Shown here piece after piece: positions 8,218-17,077 of a DNA stretch of 64,000 nucleotides; within the stretch, counting starts at the first letter, position 1, and each line of letters begins with the position of its first letter. Under the pieces are notes generated by a model. That model saw nothing but the letters and a program-made list of their open reading frames with translations. It did not search any database and had not been told where the DNA came from. The stretch is from Mahella sp. (GTDB taxonomy: Bacteria; Bacillota; Clostridia; Mahellales; Mahellaceae). The stretch spans positions 1-64,000 of the forward strand of contig NZ_JAIHAU010000002.1 in NCBI RefSeq assembly GCF_020054945.1, written 5' to 3'. The position numbers were made by a program, and so were the translations under genes.

Positions 8218-8999
8218 AACTTACAGGCATAAAGAAATATCATAAGGCCATCGGGCGCATATTGGACATATCGGCATCATTCCGACCGGGCATAACCGCA
8301 ATAGCCGGCCCGAACGGTGCAGGCAAAACCACTCTCTTACGCATAATGGCCGGTATCGATGTGCCCGATGCCGGCCATTATCTCATTGACGGCGACAGCC
8401 TATACATCCATATGCCCGCCGCCGATAGCGTGGCCGGCATAGATCCCATACAGCGCATGCGCTTGGCCCTGAGATGCGGCTATGTCCCCCAATCCAATAT
8501 TATGCCTTTATCCATGAGGGTTAAAGACGCCATGAAATACCTTGCCAGCCTGCGCGGTGAAAATGCGATAGAGCGCGTAAAGCCCCTGCTGCATCAATGG
8601 TGTCTGGATGAGGTGTCAAACCGCCCTTTGAACAGCCTGTCTCCCGGGCAGCGGCGGCGTTTCCTCATAGCCCAAAGCCTGCTGGTCGACCCCGAACTTC
8701 TATTACTGGATGAACCAACCGCCGGCCTTGATCCGAAAGAGAGGCAGGTTTTATTAAGCGCCATAGCCTCTCGCAGCGGTACCATAATAATGGCCACGCA
8801 TATACTCGACGATGCGGCGGCCGTAGCCCAACGCTTGGTCATCATGAAGGAAGGGCGCATAGCATGGCAAGGCGGCATGGACGAATTAGAGCACAACGAT
8901 ACCTCCGCATTGGAAAGAGCCTACGCGCAGATTTTGCAGGCTTACAGCGACAAGGGACAGGACCATCATGATCCTGTCCCCATGCGCAAACCGCGATAA
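8208..8999 (+). CDS. ABC transporter ATP-binding protein
   Basis: About 263 residues, a full ABC ATPase: Walker A GPNGAGKTT, Q loop YVPQSN, signature LSPGQRRR, Walker B ELLLLDEPT, D loop AGLD, and H switch ATHILDD. The start overlaps the end of the membrane-protein gene. It is most like the drug/peptide exporter ATPases that pair with ABC-2 permeases. The last 15 codons include a 9-bp hairpin (GGGACAGGA/TCCTGTCCC, 8954-8980) that may slow transcription where this operon converges with the next. Confidence 0.9.
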   Translation: MYVELTGIKKYHKAIGRILDISASFRPGITAIAGPNGAGKTTLLRIMAGIDVPDAGHYLIDGDSLYIHMPAADSVAGIDPIQRMRLALRCGYVPQSNIMPLSMRVKDAMKYLASLRGENAIERVKPLLHQWCLDEVSNRPLNSLSPGQRRRFLIAQSLLVDPELLLLDEPTAGLDPKERQVLLSAIASRSGTIIMATHILDDAAAVAQRLVIMKEGRIAWQGGMDELEHNDTSALERAYAQILQAYSDKGQDHHDPVPMRKPR

Positions 9000-9014
9000 A
9001 CGCATATCAATCCT

Positions 9015-9668
9015 TCATTCCTCCATAAACCTCTCATTGCGCCTATACAACCGCCATGCGGCGACGGCCATAATAACCGCTATGACGGCCAGTTCCCAGC
9101 GATTGGCCACAAGATTCACTTCCGGCTTGGTATCGCTTGCGGCAAAGAGGTAAAACTGCTTTGTATAGCGGCCGCCGCTTGTAATTTCCATCAGCCACCA
9201 TGCCATGGCGACCGATGCACCAGCCATACCGTTTCGGGCCAAAAGGCCGACCAATGTCGCCGCCGCCAGCAGCAAGAAAGCCGGCGGCAAGCTGTTTACA
9301 CCCATCTCCCATATGTCCATATCCGCTATGTTTATGTCGGCATACAGCAATATGGTTGCCGCTATAAAGGCATAGACCGCCATGGGCAAAAGCAGGCGGT
9401 TGAATACCATTTCCGCCCTGTTAAAGGGCAGCGACAGCAACAGCCGCGGTCGCCGCCCCTCGATATCGCTCCACATCTGCACTGCCACGAACAGCACTGT
9501 CAGCGCCAGATATCGCTCCACCACCGTATAGACCACATCAACCGTGGCTTTATCCCCTGTAAATGATTCGTAATTGCCGAGGATCATGCCGCACAAAAGC
9601 CCAAACGCCAATGCAAATAAAACCGACGATCGGCCGATGAGCCATTGGGCATACAAGCGCTTTATCAT
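9015..9668 (-). CDS. Membrane protein of the ECF-linked ABC operon, probable ABC-2 permease
   Basis: 217 residues with about six hydrophobic segments and a basic RR(N)ERF tail, typical of small ABC-2 permeases. Recognisable stretches are SSVLFALAFGLLCGMILG near the N-terminus and a loop RPRLLLSLPFNRAEMVFNRLLL, which resembles the amphipathic segment of ABC-2 permeases. It overlaps the preceding gene by 4 bases and is last in a four-gene operon (ATPase, large permease, 128-residue protein, this protein). No exact family recognised. Confidence 0.7.
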   Translation of the reverse strand: MIKRLYAQWLIGRSSVLFALAFGLLCGMILGNYESFTGDKATVDVVYTVVERYLALTVLFVAVQMWSDIEGRRPRLLLSLPFNRAEMVFNRLLLPMAVYAFIAATILLYADINIADMDIWEMGVNSLPPAFLLLAAATLVGLLARNGMAGASVAMAWWLMEITSGGRYTKQFYLFAASDTKPEVNLVANRWELAVIAVIMAVAAWRLYRRNERFMEE

Positions 9669-10051
9669 AGTCCGAAGGCCTCCTTCAGCTCATCTATGGA
9701 AAGCGGGGCCTGCTGTGCTTTTATATACAGCCCATGCAGTGTCTGACGCACCGTTTCTTCATCATGAGCCTCTATCCATGCCATGATGGCTTTTACCGAC
9801 GACACATCAAGGCTTTCCTTATTTTCGCCCAGTTCGCCATACACGTCAAACCACGTTATGTTTTCACCGTCAATTGAATAGGAATAGGAATCAGCATGCA
9901 TATCGATAAATATTATGTTTTCATAGTCCAACGAATAGGAACCGTTGTATTTCCATTGTCGCCATAACTTGTACACCTCCTGCAGGCATTGCTCGGCTAT
10001 ACTGGGTGGCCTTCGCCCTGTCAACACCCCATCAAAAATACCGCGAGTCAT
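9665..10051 (-). CDS. Uncharacterised 128-residue soluble protein in an ABC operon
   Basis: I do not recognise the family. The protein is acidic, has no signal peptide or membrane segment, and is rich in aromatic residues in the middle (NIIFIDMHADSYSYS, NITWFDVYGEL), suggesting a beta-sheet core with a helical C-terminus. It overlaps both neighbours (20 bases with the large permease, 4 with the small one), so it is an integral part of the ECF-controlled ABC operon, perhaps as a cytoplasmic partner. Confidence 0.65.
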   Translation of the reverse strand: MTRGIFDGVLTGRRPPSIAEQCLQEVYKLWRQWKYNGSYSLDYENIIFIDMHADSYSYSIDGENITWFDVYGELGENKESLDVSSVKAIMAWIEAHDEETVRQTLHGLYIKAQQAPLSIDELKEAFGL

Positions 10052-11990
10052 AGCCGAGCACCTCTACATTGTCTATGAAAAATCCCTGCTCTCCGTCTAT
10101 TACACTGTAAGTATAAAAAGGCACTATGGCTGTTCGGGCCGTCTTTCCGCTTATGCCCAGCCAGTTCCATGAATCCCTCATGACGGTAGCCGGATATATC
10201 CCTTCATCACCATCGTATTCCATGGGCCTGTATGCCGTATCCACGCCAAGCTTAATCTCATCCATAGGCCATCCAAGAAGTGTGAGATAATATCCCTTGC
10301 CCGCTGCATGGACGCTGCCGCCCTGCTCATCGATCTCGCCTATGCTGGTCACCACCTCATAGCTGCCCCCTTTTCGCAGGGTTATATCAAAATACGCCGG
10401 CCGCCGCCATGGATCTATAATGCTTGCTTCCCATGCGGGATCATTGTCCTGTGCCACCAATTGTCCGGACTTCTGCTCATCCGGCCGCGGAGTGGGTACT
10501 TCTGAGCCGTATATATCAGGCATATAATGCAACATGGTATCCCACTCATCCAATGAATAATAGGGATAATCACCATAGCTTCTGTGTCCGAACAGGTTGC
10601 CTAAAGGTGCTTGTATAGTAAGAGGATACCAACCGTAGTCGGCAGGCAGCATAAACCCATAATCGGTCACAAAATAATGCAAATAAGGCACACGGTCGTG
10701 CACGCGCCATTCCTCCACCAATCCGCTGTATTCCATAACCACCTCTGCGCTTTGGCCCGGCTTAAGCGTCATACCCTCTATATACACCCAGTCCCCATCC
10801 CTTGTATTTTGCTTTGTTTGGCCGTCCACTGTAAGCGAAGCCACATCAAAATTATGCCTTAATGTCAATACGGGACGATCTATGGTTTTTTCACTTGTAT
10901 TCCGAAGCGTAAACTCAGCTTTTATTTTCAAATAAGGCGGTTTTGTCGTATCAATATCCAGTTTATAGCGTTCTATATAAAGAGGGGGATCGATTATATC
11001 TTCAAGCGGCGGCAATTTTGTATCCTCATCCGCCGGCGATGCACCTTCTTCTCCAAAATATGCCGCGTAATGATTTCTGTAAAAATCGGTTTCGCTTCTT
11101 GCCTTATCATAGCCTATACTTTGCTCCTCGTAGAACATGCCGGCCGATACAATCAACAGCGCTGCTGCCGCCATCGCGGCAATCATATAGCCTTTATCCA
11201 TGGAACCGCCTTTTATCCTATGCCTCTTTATAAGGCGAGGCGCCAAAGCCAAAATCAAGCCGGCCATCGCTATATAAAAAAGTTTCTGCCATATAATACC
11301 GCCAATATAAGGCAATAAGGCATAGAAGTCCCTCGCCATCGGCATGGTCAATTCGCTGCCGATGGTGGTCCAATCCGCAAGCTGCCATAGGATCATCATG
11401 TTCTTATAATCGCCGGAATAGCCGAAATCTATGCCCATGACCACTACCACAGGCGTTACTACCCATGGCACAAGTATGAATACATAGAGGACAAGGCCCC
11501 TAAACAGCATGCCTAAAAAGCCTGCCGCCACAGCCGCCGACAGTATGCCTGCCGCCCACCAAAGCGCCATTATGCCCAGCTCGGAGGCAATATACCATAC
11601 AGGCAGCCCGCTGCCCAGCCACTCTATAAAGACGGCAGCGCCCGTCGGTATTGTAAAGGCCGCAAAAGCCAGCCCTGCTATAGGCAATGTTCCCAAGAAC
11701 TTGCCCAATATAAGAGCGGTATTGTCCACCGGCAATACCCAAAGCAGATCATCGCTGCCCTCATCGGTCTCACGATTTATGGATAAGGCAGATGCCACCA
11801 TGACAGCCAACATTGCAAATGGCAAGAAGTTCCTTGCGTTTTCTATTACATCCATGCCGGTCATGGTATTGCTGATCAGCGTATCGCCGAGTAGAAACGG
11901 TATAAGCCCTGCAGCCAGCGATATTATTACAGCCGCGGGAAACGGCCACCAGCGCCGGGTGCGGGTCCATTGATAGCGCGCTATTTGCAT
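10032..11990 (-). CDS. ABC-2 permease with a large extracytoplasmic M1-like beta domain
   Basis: About 652 residues. The first 250 hold about six membrane helices of ABC-2 permease type, then another helix (GYMIAAMAAAALLIVSAGM), then a 380-residue region that should lie outside the membrane. This region resembles the N-terminal beta domain of M1 aminopeptidases found in ABC-permease/M1 fusions (LTLRHNFDVASLTVDG, LKPGQSAEVVMEYSG, LPADYGWYPL), but no HExxH catalytic motif is present. Start ATG 11990 is preferred; an upstream GTG overlaps the ATPase stop. The ATPase is directly upstream. Confidence 0.8.
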   Translation of the reverse strand: MQIARYQWTRTRRWWPFPAAVIISLAAGLIPFLLGDTLISNTMTGMDVIENARNFLPFAMLAVMVASALSINRETDEGSDDLLWVLPVDNTALILGKFLGTLPIAGLAFAAFTIPTGAAVFIEWLGSGLPVWYIASELGIMALWWAAGILSAAVAAGFLGMLFRGLVLYVFILVPWVVTPVVVVMGIDFGYSGDYKNMMILWQLADWTTIGSELTMPMARDFYALLPYIGGIIWQKLFYIAMAGLILALAPRLIKRHRIKGGSMDKGYMIAAMAAAALLIVSAGMFYEEQSIGYDKARSETDFYRNHYAAYFGEEGASPADEDTKLPPLEDIIDPPLYIERYKLDIDTTKPPYLKIKAEFTLRNTSEKTIDRPVLTLRHNFDVASLTVDGQTKQNTRDGDWVYIEGMTLKPGQSAEVVMEYSGLVEEWRVHDRVPYLHYFVTDYGFMLPADYGWYPLTIQAPLGNLFGHRSYGDYPYYSLDEWDTMLHYMPDIYGSEVPTPRPDEQKSGQLVAQDNDPAWEASIIDPWRRPAYFDITLRKGGSYEVVTSIGEIDEQGGSVHAAGKGYYLTLLGWPMDEIKLGVDTAYRPMEYDGDEGIYPATVMRDSWNWLGISGKTARTAIVPFYTYSVIDGEQGFFIDNVEVLGYDSRYF

Positions 11991-11992
11991 GA

Positions 11993-12880
11993 TCACCGTG
12001 CATCACCACCGTTCATGCCTGTGATAAGCGCCATATAGCCGTCCTCCAGCCCCGGATCGGCCGGCCGCGCATCGGCAAGCGGCGGCTGCTTTGCCAAAAG
12101 CCGCAGGTACAATCTATCCCCGTCGCGGCGTGACGACACCGTCACAGCATCGGGCAACGCCTCTATATCCGTATGGCTCGGCACCTCCGCCTCCCATACC
12201 ATGCCCTCGGCGCAGCGTTTCAGATCCTCCACTTCCCCTTGCAGCATTATCCTGCCCCGGTTTAGTACCGCCAGGCGCTGACAGCCCGCCGCCACATCGG
12301 ATACTATATGGGTTGACAGGATGACCACCCTGTCGGCGCTTATGCGGTTCAAAAGATTTCTGAAGCGCATGCGTTCCTCCGGATCGAGGCCGGCCGTGGG
12401 CTCATCCAAAATAAGGAGTTTCGGCTCATTCAAAAGGGCTTGGGCTATGGCCAGGCGCTGTTTCATTCCTCCGGAAAAGCTACCCACCCTGCGTTTATGT
12501 ACATCGGTAAGGTTCACCCACTCCAGAAGCCTTTCTATCTCGGCCCGACGTTTTACATTATCCTGCATACCCTTCATTATGGCCACATAATCCATCATCT
12601 CATACGCCGTGAGATTATTGAAGAGCCCGAACTCCTGCGGCAAATAGCCCAGTATCCGCCTCACCTCATGCTGCTCTTTGGGCAGCTCAAAACCGCCGAC
12701 CTTTATCCTGCCCGACGTCGCCTCGATAAGCGTCGCCGCTATCTTCATGAGGGTGCTTTTCCCGGCGCCATTTGGCCCGAGAAGGCCAAAGACCCCGCTA
12801 GGTATATGAAGGCTGACATCGTCGAGCGCTTTAGCGCCTTTGCGGTATACCTTGCTCACATTTTCAAACGAAATATCCAT
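11993..12880 (-). CDS. ABC transporter ATP-binding protein (ABC-2 export type)
   Basis: 295 residues. Walker A GPNGAGKST, Q loop YLPQEFG, signature FSGGMKQRL, Walker B KLLILDEPT, D loop AGLD and H switch STHIVSD are all present, followed by a C-terminal extension of about 80 residues. It energises the permease encoded just downstream. Start ATG 12880 follows GGGAGGT. A fragment of this gene (around 12590-12640) is copied at 31828-31873. Confidence 0.92.
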   Translation of the reverse strand: MDISFENVSKVYRKGAKALDDVSLHIPSGVFGLLGPNGAGKSTLMKIAATLIEATSGRIKVGGFELPKEQHEVRRILGYLPQEFGLFNNLTAYEMMDYVAIMKGMQDNVKRRAEIERLLEWVNLTDVHKRRVGSFSGGMKQRLAIAQALLNEPKLLILDEPTAGLDPEERMRFRNLLNRISADRVVILSTHIVSDVAAGCQRLAVLNRGRIMLQGEVEDLKRCAEGMVWEAEVPSHTDIEALPDAVTVSSRRDGDRLYLRLLAKQPPLADARPADPGLEDGYMALITGMNGGDAR

Positions 12881-12910
12881 TGTTACCTCCCGTCATTCTA
12901 TTTTCATTAA

Positions 12911-12940
12911 ATAAGACGATGAAGGTGAACTTTGGTTCAA
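12911..12940 (-). promoter_or_regulatory. ECF-type promoter of the ABC operon
   Basis: On the minus strand TTGAAC (12935-12940), 16 bases, then CGTCTTAT (12911-12918). Both elements match the promoter of the ECF sigma gene at 6663-6689. It sits about 30 bases before the ATPase start. A partial copy is found at 31871-31898. Confidence 0.65.
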
Positions 12941-12957
12941 ATTTATATCAAATGGTG

Positions 12958-12988
12958 CCATAAGCCATGCCCTCAACCGATAAGCCTA
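12958..12988 (+). repeat. Remnant of a nagZ 3' end
   Basis: GCCATAAGCCATGCCCTC followed by AACCGATAAGCC matches, with a few substitutions, the last codons and stop of the NagZ-type gene near 33305-33334. In both places it is followed by sequence related to the Rpn tail. Confidence 0.6.
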
Positions 12989-13007
12989 TAGACAAAATTA
13001 CTTACAT

Positions 13008-13110
13008 ACCCAAAGCAAAAACCTGGTAGGTGAAAACTACCAGGTTCTATATCGACCATACTAGCAATATAATATTCCACTAAGGTCCCAAACTTTTAGG
13101 GATATCGTTT
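13008..13110 (-). repeat. Decayed copy of the Rpn 3' end and its terminator
   Basis: AACCTGGTAG-gtgaaaa-CTACCAGGTT (13020-13046) followed on the minus strand by a T-rich tract is the same terminator that follows the Rpn-type gene at 23309. The adjoining bases to about 13110 keep scraps of that gene (CTAAGGTCCCAAACTTT against ATAAGGTTCCAAACTTC). Confidence 0.6.
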
Positions 13111-13149
13111 CTTGGCGGTTTATCGCCGCCTTGCTTCCGGTATATTTTT

Positions 13150-13590
13150 TTAACTAAAATCATCTAAATCTGTTAATATAGCTATATTTAAGTCATTTTT
13201 CTTTCTTTGGAAATTAGCACCTACTATTTCAACCAATGTAATTTCGCATAGATACAACACTGTTGTCTCTTCTTCTAAATGTCCGGTAAATGTATTTTCT
13301 TGGCTAGAAATCACCATATGAAAATGAGGTTCTCCATTTGCCACGACTCCCTGTAAAGAAGCGAGTTCCAACGGAGCTTCTATAGTTACATATTCATCTA
13401 CCGGAGATTCCTCCATACCAGTTACTCGATGAAGTACAGCTTTTTGCAGAGAGCCTATAGCGCTCAATACTATTGCATTTTTTATACCCAACTCATTTAA
13501 TTGGGCCTTTATACTTTCAAGAAGCTTTTCGCCTCTTTCAAGATTTAATATTACAACTCTACCTAATTTATCTGATATAAATCTTCTCAT
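13150..13590 (-). CDS. PPC (DUF296) domain protein
   Basis: About 146 residues, a single PPC/PCC domain as in bacterial proteins annotated as DNA-binding PD1-like. Recognisable are GRVVILNLERGEKLLESIK, AIVLSAIGSLQKAVLHRV, the ligand-like EPHFHMVIS and the strand pattern to the C-terminus. Bacterial members fold as trimers, with the HFH residues suggesting a metal or small-ligand site; function is unknown. Start ATG 13590 follows GGAAGGT by 7 bases. It is last in the minus-strand catabolic cluster, 26 bases after HMG-CoA reductase. Confidence 0.85.
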   Translation of the reverse strand: MRRFISDKLGRVVILNLERGEKLLESIKAQLNELGIKNAIVLSAIGSLQKAVLHRVTGMEESPVDEYVTIEAPLELASLQGVVANGEPHFHMVISSQENTFTGHLEEETTVLYLCEITLVEIVGANFQRKKNDLNIAILTDLDDFS

Positions 13591-13616
13591 CAATCTTACC
13601 TTCCTTTCATTCATTC

Positions 13617-14933
13617 CTAAGAATCTATTTCACCGCGTGCTAATCTTACGTGAGATTCTGCCATTTCATAATCGGCCGCTTGGGCACATGCTGTATTAAT
13701 TTCAAGTGCCGTGGTTGCACTAGCTATAATTTCCGCTAAACGCATAACGCTTTTATTGTCGTCTATGCTAGTACCGACATTGCCACAACCTATTAGTTGC
13801 AAGGCTTCTTTTGCTGTTCCAAACATAGTGCCGCCACCAATCGTTGCTATTTCCAATGATGGAAAGCTCACCATAAAGTGTAATCCGCCTTCGACAGCAT
13901 CGGCCTGGACAAAACTATTAGCCGATCCTGTTACCTGAGCCAGATCTTGGCCAGTAGCCGCAAAAAAGGCTGCAATCGGATTAGCTGCATTTACATTAAA
14001 ACCCGATATCGTACCACTGAGTGCCGAACCTAAATAACATTTATGAAATACTACTTTTTCCACTTTTCTGCTGCTAACACCTTTTTTAAATACCTTTTTA
14101 AGTATTTCTTCAGGAATAAATATTTCTGTCTCTACTGACTTGCCACGTCCGTTTAATACATTGATATGAGCTGCTTTTTTATCGGTACATAAGTTGCCGC
14201 TTATAGTTATAAGCTCCCAATTATCTAACTCTTCTAATAAAGCTTTTACAATATCCGCTGAAGCTTTTGTAACACCATTCATTCCCATGGCATCGCCTGT
14301 TTTAAAAATCATTCTTAAAAATACTTTGCTTCCTACTTGATATGGATCTACCTTTTCCAATCTAATAAAAGGATCCTTAACATATCCTCCTAACCTGACT
14401 ATTAGATCTTTATCGGTCTTTAAGCGTATACATAACTTTTCGGCTTCATAAATATTTGGCGCTTCGAGCAATGGGGCTCTGGTCATTCCATCATATCGAA
14501 CCAAAGCGTTCACCCCTCCAGCCATATTTATTGCTTTAATTCCCCTTTGTACACCTGCTATTAATGCGGCTTCATTAGTAGCTAATGGAATATATACCAT
14601 TTCATCTTTTACATATTCGCCTTTAATTCTCATAGGTCCTGCAATCCCTAAAGGTATAATAGCTGCCCCGACTTTCATTTCAATGCCTGGTAGGATTCGC
14701 CCTCCGCTTAAAAGCGCACAGTTATCTACCTGAGTAGTTTTAATCAATTCTAATTGTACTCCGGTATTTTCTTCTATAACCTCACATCTAAGTATAGCCG
14801 CGTCTTTGCACGCATCCTTCACTCTAGCAGCATCAGAGGCATATACAGCTTTAAAAATTTCCTCTTCTAGATTTTGCTGTTTTATCTGCCCATCTTTAAA
14901 TTTTTTTCTTATTTTTTCTAATTCGTTATTCAT
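13617..14933 (-). CDS. Hydroxymethylglutaryl-CoA reductase, class I-like
   Basis: About 438 residues with all four catalytic residues in class I context: Glu in PLATNEAALIAGVQRG, Lys in LCTDKKAAHINVLNGRGKS, Asp in AATGQDLAQVTGSAN, and His in AESHVRL near the C-terminus. The GDAMGMNGVTKA and TIGGGT motifs complete the active site. It interconverts HMG-CoA and mevalonate. The neighbour is an HMG-CoA lyase-like gene, and the cluster has an importer and a FadR regulator, so a degradative direction (mevalonate to HMG-CoA, then cleavage) is suggested; well-known degradative enzymes are class II, which makes this unusual. Start ATG 14933 is preferred over an ATG 12 bases upstream that abuts the ribosome site. 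Confidence 0.88.
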   Translation of the reverse strand: MNNELEKIRKKFKDGQIKQQNLEEEIFKAVYASDAARVKDACKDAAILRCEVIEENTGVQLELIKTTQVDNCALLSGGRILPGIEMKVGAAIIPLGIAGPMRIKGEYVKDEMVYIPLATNEAALIAGVQRGIKAINMAGGVNALVRYDGMTRAPLLEAPNIYEAEKLCIRLKTDKDLIVRLGGYVKDPFIRLEKVDPYQVGSKVFLRMIFKTGDAMGMNGVTKASADIVKALLEELDNWELITISGNLCTDKKAAHINVLNGRGKSVETEIFIPEEILKKVFKKGVSSRKVEKVVFHKCYLGSALSGTISGFNVNAANPIAAFFAATGQDLAQVTGSANSFVQADAVEGGLHFMVSFPSLEIATIGGGTMFGTAKEALQLIGCGNVGTSIDDNKSVMRLAEIIASATTALEINTACAQAADYEMAESHVRLARGEIDS

Positions 14934-14952
14934 TATTATCACCATTCCTTTT

Positions 14953-15831
14953 CTAGCTATGACAAGATGAACTTAAGCTCTTGGCATATTCGCCGCATTC
15001 CATGATTTTTTCTAAATCTATACCAGTCTTGATTCCCATACGTTCAAACATATCGACCATTATCTCCGTAGCAATATTTCCAGTGGCACCAGGCGCATAA
15101 GGGCATCCACCTAATCCCCCGGCCGCTCCGTCAAAAACAGTAATACCCGCTTGAAGTGAGGCAAGAATATTGGCAAATTCTATCCCTTTTGATTGGTGAT
15201 AATGAACGGCTACCGATGCTTTTTTAAGGCTCTCTTTTATAAGCTTTGGTATTTCAAAGGCCATAATAGGATTTGCCATACCCGTGGTATCCCCAAGAGA
15301 TATCTCATAAGAACCATAACTTTCTAATGCCAAAGCAATATCAAGCACTTTCTCAACCGGTATATCTCCTTCTATAGGACAACCAAATGCTGTAGCAATA
15401 TAAGAACGCACTCTAACCCCGTGTTGTTTTGCTATTCTATTTATTTCTTCAATCTCTTTCAACGACCTGTCTACAGTCATATTAACATTTTCCATATTGT
15501 GGCTTTCGCTGGAACTCATTATAGTCACAACTTCTTTAAAACCGCTCTCAATCGCTAGCTCTAATCCTCTTACGTTTGGCACCAAAGCGCTAAATGTAAT
15601 ATCATCTCTCTTATCAATCCCTGCATATACCTCTTTGGCATCCTTCATTTGAGGAACCCATTTAGGATGAACAAAAGATGTCACCTCAATTTTTTTACAG
15701 TTAGCATAGATTAAGCGATTAACCAATTCTATCTTTTTTTCAACCGGTATATATTCAGGTTCATTCTGCAATCCATCCCTTGGTCCTACTTCAAAAACAG
15801 TTATTTCTTTGGGTAAATTTTCTTTAAACAT
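14953..15831 (-). CDS. Hydroxymethylglutaryl-CoA lyase-like enzyme
   Basis: About 292 residues, a TIM-barrel HMGL-like protein. HMG-CoA lyases split HMG-CoA to acetyl-CoA and acetoacetate. Catalytic features are present: VGPRDGLQNE (metal Asp and catalytic Arg), VHYH (two metal His), the active-site loop GLGGCPYAPGATGN with the Cys and the metal Asn. The residues after the His pair read QSKGIEFANI, where lyases nearly always have HDT(R/Y)G, so substrate preference may differ. Start ATG 15831, 9 bases after GGAG. HMG-CoA reductase follows within 20 bases. Confidence 0.85.
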   Translation of the reverse strand: MFKENLPKEITVFEVGPRDGLQNEPEYIPVEKKIELVNRLIYANCKKIEVTSFVHPKWVPQMKDAKEVYAGIDKRDDITFSALVPNVRGLELAIESGFKEVVTIMSSSESHNMENVNMTVDRSLKEIEEINRIAKQHGVRVRSYIATAFGCPIEGDIPVEKVLDIALALESYGSYEISLGDTTGMANPIMAFEIPKLIKESLKKASVAVHYHQSKGIEFANILASLQAGITVFDGAAGGLGGCPYAPGATGNIATEIMVDMFERMGIKTGIDLEKIMECGEYAKSLSSSCHS

Positions 15832-15848
15832 TATAAATATCTCCACTT

Positions 15849-16904
15849 CTAATTAAAATCAGGATATAAAATGACTCGTCCCGTAAGCTTTGAAGCTTTA
15901 TCTATCCATTTATCTATATCTCTTAACGGTACCTCATCTGCGATATAATTTTCTAAATTTATACGTTTGGACTCTAATATATTATCTAGAATTGTCCATG
16001 TGTTATAAATCTCTCTCCCAAAGATACCAGTTAACACCAATTCTTTGTAAACTACTCTAACCATAAATTTTTCAAATATTAATGGATAATCTATCATACC
16101 CACATATACGCATTTACCACCCACTTTGAGCATATCTACTGAATCGTTTATTACCTTTATGTCCCCTGTATAATCGATTATTACATCTACCCCTATGCCA
16201 TGAGTATTTTCTATTACCGCTCCTACCATATTATCGCTTTTGTTATTGATTATTAAATCTGCTCCTAATTCATGAGCTTTATCAAGTTTGGCCTGTGTCC
16301 TACTCACAGCAATAACCTTAGTCGCCCCCAAAATCTTAGCTATCTCCACATTCATTAAGCCGATGGTCCCACATCCTAAAATAGCGACGGTCTTTCCTGC
16401 AACATCTGCCTTGGTAGTCGCATGCACAGCTGTAGCTAGCGGTTCCATAATTGCACCATGTGATGGCGGCATACTATTATCTACTTTTATAGCAGATACG
16501 GCTGGAAGCCTTATAAATTCTGCAAATGAGCCATCTACGCTCCTTCCAAGCACACCCATATTATTTACACATATATGAGATTTACCAGTTTTACAAGCAT
16601 AGCAATATCCACACGGAATATGAGTTTCTCCAACCACATGGTCGCCTATATTGAAGCCTTTGACCACTTCACCTATATCTACGACTTCACCTAAAAACTC
16701 GTGCCCCATTGTAACAGGTAAAGGCAATTTCAGATTTTGTACAACAGTCGTCCAATTATACACATCTATATCAGATTTACACAATGCAGTTGCCTTTACT
16801 TTTATCAATAAATCAGTAGGGCCAATTTTAGGTATGGGAATGTCCTGAAATTCAGCGCCTACCTCATCTTTTATTTTACGTAAAGCTTTCATATTTACGA
16901 TCAT
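15849..16904 (-). CDS. Zinc-dependent medium-chain dehydrogenase (sorbitol/threonine dehydrogenase-like)
   Basis: About 351 residues. The catalytic zinc ligands are visible in ALCKSDIDVYN and GHEFLGEV, the structural-zinc cysteines in CGYCYACKTGKSHIC, and the NAD(P) Rossmann motif in AILGCGTIGLMNVEIA. It oxidises a secondary alcohol or polyol; the substrate cannot be read from sequence. ATG 16904 is 5 bases after AAGG; ATG 16892 (MKALRKI) is the alternative. It lies just upstream of the HMG-CoA lyase-like gene. Confidence 0.88.
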   Translation of the reverse strand: MIVNMKALRKIKDEVGAEFQDIPIPKIGPTDLLIKVKATALCKSDIDVYNWTTVVQNLKLPLPVTMGHEFLGEVVDIGEVVKGFNIGDHVVGETHIPCGYCYACKTGKSHICVNNMGVLGRSVDGSFAEFIRLPAVSAIKVDNSMPPSHGAIMEPLATAVHATTKADVAGKTVAILGCGTIGLMNVEIAKILGATKVIAVSRTQAKLDKAHELGADLIINNKSDNMVGAVIENTHGIGVDVIIDYTGDIKVINDSVDMLKVGGKCVYVGMIDYPLIFEKFMVRVVYKELVLTGIFGREIYNTWTILDNILESKRINLENYIADEVPLRDIDKWIDKASKLTGRVILYPDFN

Positions 16905-16997
16905 TCCTTCCTTAAGGCACAAAATATTTATAAAGTCTCTTACAAGCCTTGCCAACTAACGTTAAGATCCGATTATGTTAATATATTTTGTAGTAGC

Positions 16998-17034
16998 TGA
17001 TTAACCTTAATTTAACTTAAGGCTAATCAGCCTA
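16998..17034. other. Long inverted repeat between the RraA-like and dehydrogenase genes
   Basis: GCTGATTAACCTTAA and TTAAGGCTAATCAGC face each other around a short loop with one bulged position. There is no T tract, so it is more likely an operator or mRNA-stabilising stem than a terminator. Confidence 0.5.
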
Positions 17035-17077
17035 CTTATAATAAATTAGCATTTATAGCAATGGGCCACTCAAATTG

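Noticed and set aside
8954..8980. Hairpin at the end of the ABC ATPase gene as a rho-independent terminator
   Set aside because: It is a good stem but lies within the coding frame and has no T tract; kept only as a note in the gene entry.
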